Assembly: GCF_018327705.1 (NCBI RefSeq)
Contig: NZ_BNEM01000002.1
Span: 2,976,001 to 3,040,000 of the forward strand
Direction of reading: 5' to 3'
DNA: 64,000 nucleotides
DNA from: Catellatospora sp. TT07R-123
GTDB lineage: Bacteria; Actinomycetota; Actinomycetes; Mycobacteriales; Micromonosporaceae
Made by a program: the position numbers and the translations under genes. The notes below the pieces were generated by a model, which was given only the letters and a program-made list of their open reading frames with translations, was not told where the DNA came from and did no database searches. Below are positions 60,180-64,000 of the stretch, piece by piece (the stretch's first letter is position 1; the number at the start of each line of letters is the position of its first letter).

Positions 60180-60785
60180 TCAGCCCCAGGAACGCACCTC
60201 GGGCGCTTCCGCGCGGCCCAGCATCCAGGCCATCAGCCCGTGCCGGTCCGTACGGTCGGGCAGCTGCTCCAGCAGCTCCGGCAGCCAGCGCGCCACCAGC
60301 GCGTCGGGCCACTCCGCATAGCCGTAGCCCAGGCCCAGGTCGACGTGGTGCACCTCGACCTCGCGCCAGCGCGCGAACACCAGCCGGGTCGCCGGGATCT
60401 CGTTGACGTCCCCGGCCAGCACCGTACGCGCCCACACCTGCGGCGGGGCCGCCGCGAACGCGGCGTCCACGGCCTCGTCGGCGGCACGCAGGTCGGCGAC
60501 GATCTCGGCGGCGGGCCGGGCGTGACCGGCCTCGATCTCGGCGGCGCGGCCGGCCTGGCCGCCCTCGTACTGCGTGACCAGCTCGCCGCGCTCGACCGCG
60601 CGCAGCCGCCGCAGCACACTGTCGGCGTTGCGGGCCAGATGCGTCAGCACGTGCCCGACCGTCCACCCCGGCAGCCGGCTGGGCTGGCGCACCACCAGGT
60701 CGTCGACGCGGTCGAGCGTGCGGTGCAGCCGCTCGTGCGCGGCACGGCAGGCGGCGAGATCAGCACTCAGGTCGGTCCCGGACAC
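60180..60785 (-). CDS. Mycothiol-dependent maleylpyruvate isomerase (MDMPI) family protein
   Basis: 201 aa from the GTG at 60785. DinB/MDMPI pattern: LHRTLDRVDDLVVRQPSRLPGWTVGHVLTHLARNADSVLRRL with metal-binding His, then TRLVFARWREVEVHHVDLGLGY with the second His pair. The family uses mycothiol, the actinobacterial thiol, or acts as a metal-dependent transferase. The specific reaction is unknown. Confidence 0.85.
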   Translation of the reverse strand: MSGTDLSADLAACRAAHERLHRTLDRVDDLVVRQPSRLPGWTVGHVLTHLARNADSVLRRLRAVERGELVTQYEGGQAGRAAEIEAGHARPAAEIVADLRAADEAVDAAFAAAPPQVWARTVLAGDVNEIPATRLVFARWREVEVHHVDLGLGYGYAEWPDALVARWLPELLEQLPDRTDRHGLMAWMLGRAEAPEVRSWG

Positions 60786-60857
60786 CCGGCCATCATCCCA
60801 CCACCACCGCCCCAAGTCCCGCCGAGCCCACCCCAACCCCGCCAGATCGGCCAAGAT

Positions 60858-60926
60858 CAGCCGAGTTGCCAGGCAGTCGGGCGTGTTCGGGGCCGAGATA
60901 CGGCCGACTGCCCGGCAACTCGGCTG
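60858..60926. repeat. Long-arm palindrome upstream of the amidohydrolase
   Basis: 23-bp arms (60858-60880 with 60904-60926, one mismatch) and a 23-nt loop, in the 189-base divergent gap. Confidence 0.8.
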
Positions 60927-60974
60927 GGGTTTGGGTCCGGGGCGGGGGTCGGGGGTGGGCGGTAGGGTGCGGCG

Positions 60975-61769
60975 ATGAGTGAGGATCTTGAGGGGTATCG
61001 GGTGATCGGCGGGACGGCCGGGAGTCCGGTGATCCTGCACGTGCCGCACGCGGCCACGGCGATCCCGGCGCGGGTACGGGCCGGCCTGCTGCTCGACGAC
61101 GCCGAGCTGGCCGCCGAACTGGCGGCGATGACCGACGCGCACACCGACCTGATCGCCGCGTACGCCGCCGACGCCGCCCGGCTGCGCCCGTGGACGTTCG
61201 CCAACACGCTGTCGCGGCTGGTCGTGGACCCCGAGCGGTTCCCCGACGAGCGCGAGGCGATGGCCGCGGTGGGCATGGGGGCGGTCTACACCCGCACCAG
61301 CACCGGGGCACCGCTGCGCGCCGACGACCCGGCGGCCGCGAAGCTCCTGGTACGGCGCTATTTCGAGCCGTACGCGGCGGCGATGACGGAACTGGTCGAC
61401 GCCCGGCTGACCGCGACGGGGCGGGCGGTCGTCGTCGACGTGCACTCCTACCCGCGACAGCGGCTGCCGTACGAGATCGGCGGCGCCCACCGGCCCGAGG
61501 TCTGCCTCGGCACCGACGGCACGCACACGCCGTCCTGGCTGGTCGAGGCGGCGCGGGCGGCGTTCGCGGACTACGACGTCGCCTTCGACAGCCCGTTCGC
61601 GGGCTGCTACGTCCCGCTCAAGCACTACGGGCAGGACTCCCGGGTGACCGCCCTGATGATCGAGCTGCGCCGCGACGTGTACTCCGCCGGGCCCGGCGGC
61701 CCGCCCACCGAGGGGCTGGCCGGGATCGGGGCGGCCCTGGCCCGCCTCGTGGACGCCTGCACGGCGTGA
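60975..61769 (+). CDS. N-formylglutamate amidohydrolase family protein
   Basis: 264 aa. Family motifs: ILHVPHAATAIP, AMTDAHTDLI with metal ligands, FANTLSRLVVDPERFPDE, VVVDVHSYPRQRLPYE, CLGTDGTHTP, MIELRRDVY. It removes formate from N-formyl-glutamate or related compounds (histidine degradation, HutG-like). No other hut genes lie in the window. The start ATG at 60975 has little ribosome site. Confidence 0.92.
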   Translation: MSEDLEGYRVIGGTAGSPVILHVPHAATAIPARVRAGLLLDDAELAAELAAMTDAHTDLIAAYAADAARLRPWTFANTLSRLVVDPERFPDEREAMAAVGMGAVYTRTSTGAPLRADDPAAAKLLVRRYFEPYAAAMTELVDARLTATGRAVVVDVHSYPRQRLPYEIGGAHRPEVCLGTDGTHTPSWLVEAARAAFADYDVAFDSPFAGCYVPLKHYGQDSRVTALMIELRRDVYSAGPGGPPTEGLAGIGAALARLVDACTA

Positions 61770-61772
61770 CGA

Positions 61773-61820
61773 CGTGTGCGGGCCGGTCCGGCGTCTCCCT
61801 GCCGGACCGGCCCGCACACG
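61773..61820 (+). terminator. Strong hairpin terminator
   Basis: Perfect 20-bp stem (61773-61792 with 61801-61820) and 8-nt loop, 4 nt past the stop at 61769. Confidence 0.9.
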
Positions 61821-61945
61821 GAACGCGGCCCGCACCGCGTTCCACCCCCTACCGGAATCCGGCCCGACGGCCGGTCACCCGGAGTCACCTGTAGTCGAAT
61901 GTGCCGGGGCGGGGCGGCCCTGAGGCCGTCCCGCCCCGGCGGTCA

Positions 61946-62326
61946 TCAGCGTGGCGATCCGCCCGCGTAGTAGTCGCCGAGCCGGTCCCGGTAGCCGGCG
62001 TCGTCGCGCCGGTCCGGGTCGTACTCGGGCGCGTCCTTGATCTCGGCCTTGGTGCGGTCGACGAAGACCCGCTCGTCGGCGAAGTCGATGTTCTTGATGA
62101 CTCCCGCCGGGAGCAGCACCTTGCTGCCGAAGATCCACGGACCGGTGTCGACCACGATGTAGCGCGAACCGACGGCGCCGGTCGCCTCATCGATCTTGCC
62201 GATACCGCCGTCGACCGCCTCCACGTGGAAGCCCGTGATCGATCGGTCGCCGCCGTCGTCGACAGGCTTGTAGTCGAGCGTCTCGCGGTAGCTCCACGGA
62301 TCCCACATCGGGTTCATGGCCGTCAT
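61946..62326 (-). CDS. PRC-barrel domain protein
   Basis: 126 aa from the ATG at 62326 (GAGGCGAGC upstream). PRC barrel: FHVEAVDGGIGKIDEAT, SRYIVVDTGPWIFGSKVLLPAGVIKNID, then VFVDRTKAEIKDAPEYD. PRC-barrel proteins take part in RNA processing or stress and photosynthetic complexes; this short single-domain type is common in actinobacteria. Confidence 0.88.
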   Translation of the reverse strand: MTAMNPMWDPWSYRETLDYKPVDDGGDRSITGFHVEAVDGGIGKIDEATGAVGSRYIVVDTGPWIFGSKVLLPAGVIKNIDFADERVFVDRTKAEIKDAPEYDPDRRDDAGYRDRLGDYYAGGSPR

Positions 62327-62603
62327 TCTGCTCGCCTCCCATGCTCGTGTTGGACTGATGTGCCGCCTTGATACCCGTTCGCGGCGATGCCTAACGTCGC
62401 GCGGCCGACTTTCCGCGGCGGACAACCACGTACGGCGCGGCGACCCGCACCTGGCCCGGCGCGGCAAGATCGCCGTTTTCGGTCAGGGAGTCGAGTCTGG
62501 CACCGCCAAATGTCCACAATCAGCGATCTTCAACCGGTATAACTTGCTTAGCCGGACGCTGACCGGCGCGGGATGACGAGAAGCCGCCACGGAGGGCACG
62601 TCC

Positions 62604-63050
62604 ATGACCAAGTTGATCGACATAACCTTCGCGAGCATGCGCAACACCAGCGATCAGGACAACAACATCTCGCCGTTCGGCGTCATCCTCGGCCGGATAG
62701 TCAGAGCAGTGGACGACGAGGAGGTGCACTCCCAGGAGGTCCTGTACGACAGACCGCAGGGCACCGAGGCGATGCACCCGAGCGGTGCGCATTTCATCGC
62801 GCAGAACAAGAGCCTGACCTACAGCGTCACCAAGCAGCTGACGATCAATCCGGATGAGATGCTGATGTTCTATACCGACCTCCACGAGGGCGACGACGAA
62901 CACGAGGGGCACTACTCCGGGTCCTACAGCTGCAAGGTCCGGCACGACGACATCGTCGGATTCATGGATGTCCCGTGCCACTACTCACATGCCGCCGGCG
63001 ACTATCCGACCAAGATGATGATCAATTACACCGTGAACCTCGCGGCGTGA
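62604..63050 (+). CDS. Hypothetical protein (148 aa), beta-rich
   Basis: GGAGGG lies 10 nt before the ATG. The sequence is not high-Ala like its neighbours and is strand-rich: LIDITFASMRNTSDQDNNISPFGVILGRIVRAVDDEEV, then FIAQNKSLTYSVTKQLTINPDEMLMFYTDLHEGDDEHEGHYSGSYSCKVRHDDIVG. No known family. No signal peptide. Asp/Glu-rich loops (EGDDEHEG) could bind metal or calcium. Confidence 0.65.
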   Translation: MTKLIDITFASMRNTSDQDNNISPFGVILGRIVRAVDDEEVHSQEVLYDRPQGTEAMHPSGAHFIAQNKSLTYSVTKQLTINPDEMLMFYTDLHEGDDEHEGHYSGSYSCKVRHDDIVGFMDVPCHYSHAAGDYPTKMMINYTVNLAA

Positions 63051-63157
63051 GGCTTACCGACTGAAGGGCCGCCGGGAACGCATCAGCCGGGCCATTGACG
63101 ACCCTTTCGGCGGAAGCGGCCCCGGCGGCCGGTGCCTCGTTCAGAACGAGGCGACGG

Positions 63158-64000
63158 TCATCGGAGGTACACGTCCGGCACGGGCGGGGTGGCCATGCCG
63201 TCGCCGATGAAGAAGCTCGGGTGCGGCGGCTGGTTGTAGGCGGTGTTCTGCCAGGCGATCGCCTCCCGGTACTGGATGTCCTGCATCAGCGTGTAGATGC
63301 GCCGGGTCGTCGGCGTCGGCGTGCTGTAGATCCGCAGCGCCGTGTCGCCGGTGACCGGCCAGATGACCTCCTCGCGCCAGTCGCCGAACAGATCGCCCGA
63401 CAGCGACGGCGTCGCCTTGGTGCTGTTGTTGGAGTGGACGTTCGCCCCGGTCAGCAGCCGGGTGTCGCCGCCGGTGCCGTACTTGTCGATGTGGGTGCCG
63501 TCGAGCAGTTCCCGCACCGGGTCGGCGTCCCACCAGGACAGGAAGTTGGTCGAGCCCGGCTTGCGACTGCTGACCACGCCGCCGGTGCGCACCGACCGCA
63601 GCCCCGAGTCGGCCGACGACCAGCTCTCGGCCCCGGCGCTGCCCGCCCAGACGTCACCGGCGACACCGCGGCCGTTGTCCCCGTTGGGGGTGGTGGTCCA
63701 CAGCACCTGCCCGGTGCGCGCGTCGGCGACCCACGACGACGGCTTGCTGCCGTCCTCGTCGACCTTGAACTCCTCCAGGCCGGGACGGGCCGGGTCGAGG
63801 TCGCCGACGTGCATGGCGTCGCCGTGCCCGTTGCCGGTGTTCCACAGCTTCGCACCGTTGTCGTCGATCGCCATCGAGCCGTAGATGATCTCGTCGCGCC
63901 CGTCGGCGTCGACGTCGGCGATGGACAGCTGGTGGTCGCCCTGGCCGGCGTACGCCGAGTTGCCCGAGGTGTTGCTGTCGAACGTCCACCGCTTGGTGAG
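63158..64000 (-). CDS. Rhamnogalacturonan lyase (PL11-like), 5' end outside window
   Basis: The frame is open to the window edge (ATG 63874 is internal). Visible 280 residues: DGRDEIIYGSMAIDDNGAKLWNTGNGHGDAMHVGDLDPARPGLEE, then DWREEVIWPVTGDTALRIYSTPTPTTRRIYTLMQDIQYREAIAWQNTAYNQPPHPSFFIGDG. This is the C-terminal propeller of PL11 lyases, with Asp-rich calcium loops and the end motif GDG. It cleaves the pectin rhamnogalacturonan I backbone outside the cell. Confidence 0.92.
   Translation of the reverse strand, partial: LTKRWTFDSNTSGNSAYAGQGDHQLSIADVDADGRDEIIYGSMAIDDNGAKLWNTGNGHGDAMHVGDLDPARPGLEEFKVDEDGSKPSSWVADARTGQVLWTTTPNGDNGRGVAGDVWAGSAGAESWSSADSGLRSVRTGGVVSSRKPGSTNFLSWWDADPVRELLDGTHIDKYGTGGDTRLLTGANVHSNNSTKATPSLSGDLFGDWREEVIWPVTGDTALRIYSTPTPTTRRIYTLMQDIQYREAIAWQNTAYNQPPHPSFFIGDGMATPPVPDVYLR

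Overview
The window is high-GC actinomycete DNA. The markers are an SsgA-family sporulation regulator, a complete conservon (CvnA-D), a mycothiol-type MDMPI protein, SigE-family ECF factors and many secreted proteins. A filamentous member of the Micromonosporaceae fits best, but this is inference from gene content; no rRNA or species marker is present.

Layout. 1-5.6 kb: cell-surface and secreted functions, with the end of a fasciclin protein, an orphan protein with eCIS-cargo sequence marks, a secreted ParB/Srx-fold protein, a PhoA-type alkaline phosphatase and an ankyrin protein. Upstream of the ankyrin gene lies a tRNA-like gene with a UCA anticodon and an apparent 6-nt anticodon loop. 5.8-13.5 kb: regulators, namely a small helix-hairpin-helix protein, a large LuxR (LAL) regulator, a TetR/SRPBCC divergent pair with a palindromic operator, an MFS exporter, and an SRPBCC-ArsR operon with two perfect operators. 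13.7-18.1 kb: secreted or anchored proteins and a SLOG-type nucleotide-binding protein.

18.2-27.4 kb is an island of accreted integrative-element remnants at tRNA-Val(CAC). Two degenerate tRNA-Val copies with a shared att arm (18.24 and 25.82 kb) and the intact tRNA (27.4 kb) bound two units. Each unit carries a copy of a ~430-bp non-coding module, and no integrase is visible. Cargo: a pentapeptide-repeat membrane protein, a GntR/EamA pair with a three-part operator, a small Cys-rich protein, a DUF899 protein, and two apparently lower-GC genes (PIN-like nuclease and zinc-ribbon/DUF4145) that look like defence cargo.

27.6-37.2 kb: SsgB-like and TIGR02611-like genes, then a translationally coupled cassette of SWIM zinc finger, DUF5691, MoxR AAA+, DUF5682 and VWA genes. 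37.4-41.1 kb: the conservon. 41.2-44.4 kb: a NYN nuclease next to RNA 2'-phosphotransferase KptA, then a CapA lipoprotein gene flanked by two inverted identical tRNA-Gly genes; the second begins a Gly-Cys-Val tRNA cluster. 44.5-54.2 kb: a D-Ala-D-Ala carboxypeptidase, a MacB-like efflux operon with lipoprotein, and two ECF sigma/membrane-partner pairs around a beta-propeller protein. The partner in the second pair is a signal-peptidase-like protein lacking both catalytic residues. 54.4-64 kb: methyltransferase, SUKH protein, MerR/thioredoxin pair, membrane protein/XRE pair, GlsB-like protein, a divergent adenylosuccinate synthetase, a HATPase/output-domain fusion, an N-formylglutamate amidohydrolase, a PRC-barrel protein, an unrecognised protein, and a rhamnogalacturonan lyase truncated by the window end.

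Long perfect or near-perfect palindromes occur in several intergenic spaces (42.5, 44.4, 53.6 and 60.9 kb), two of them copies of the same sequence.
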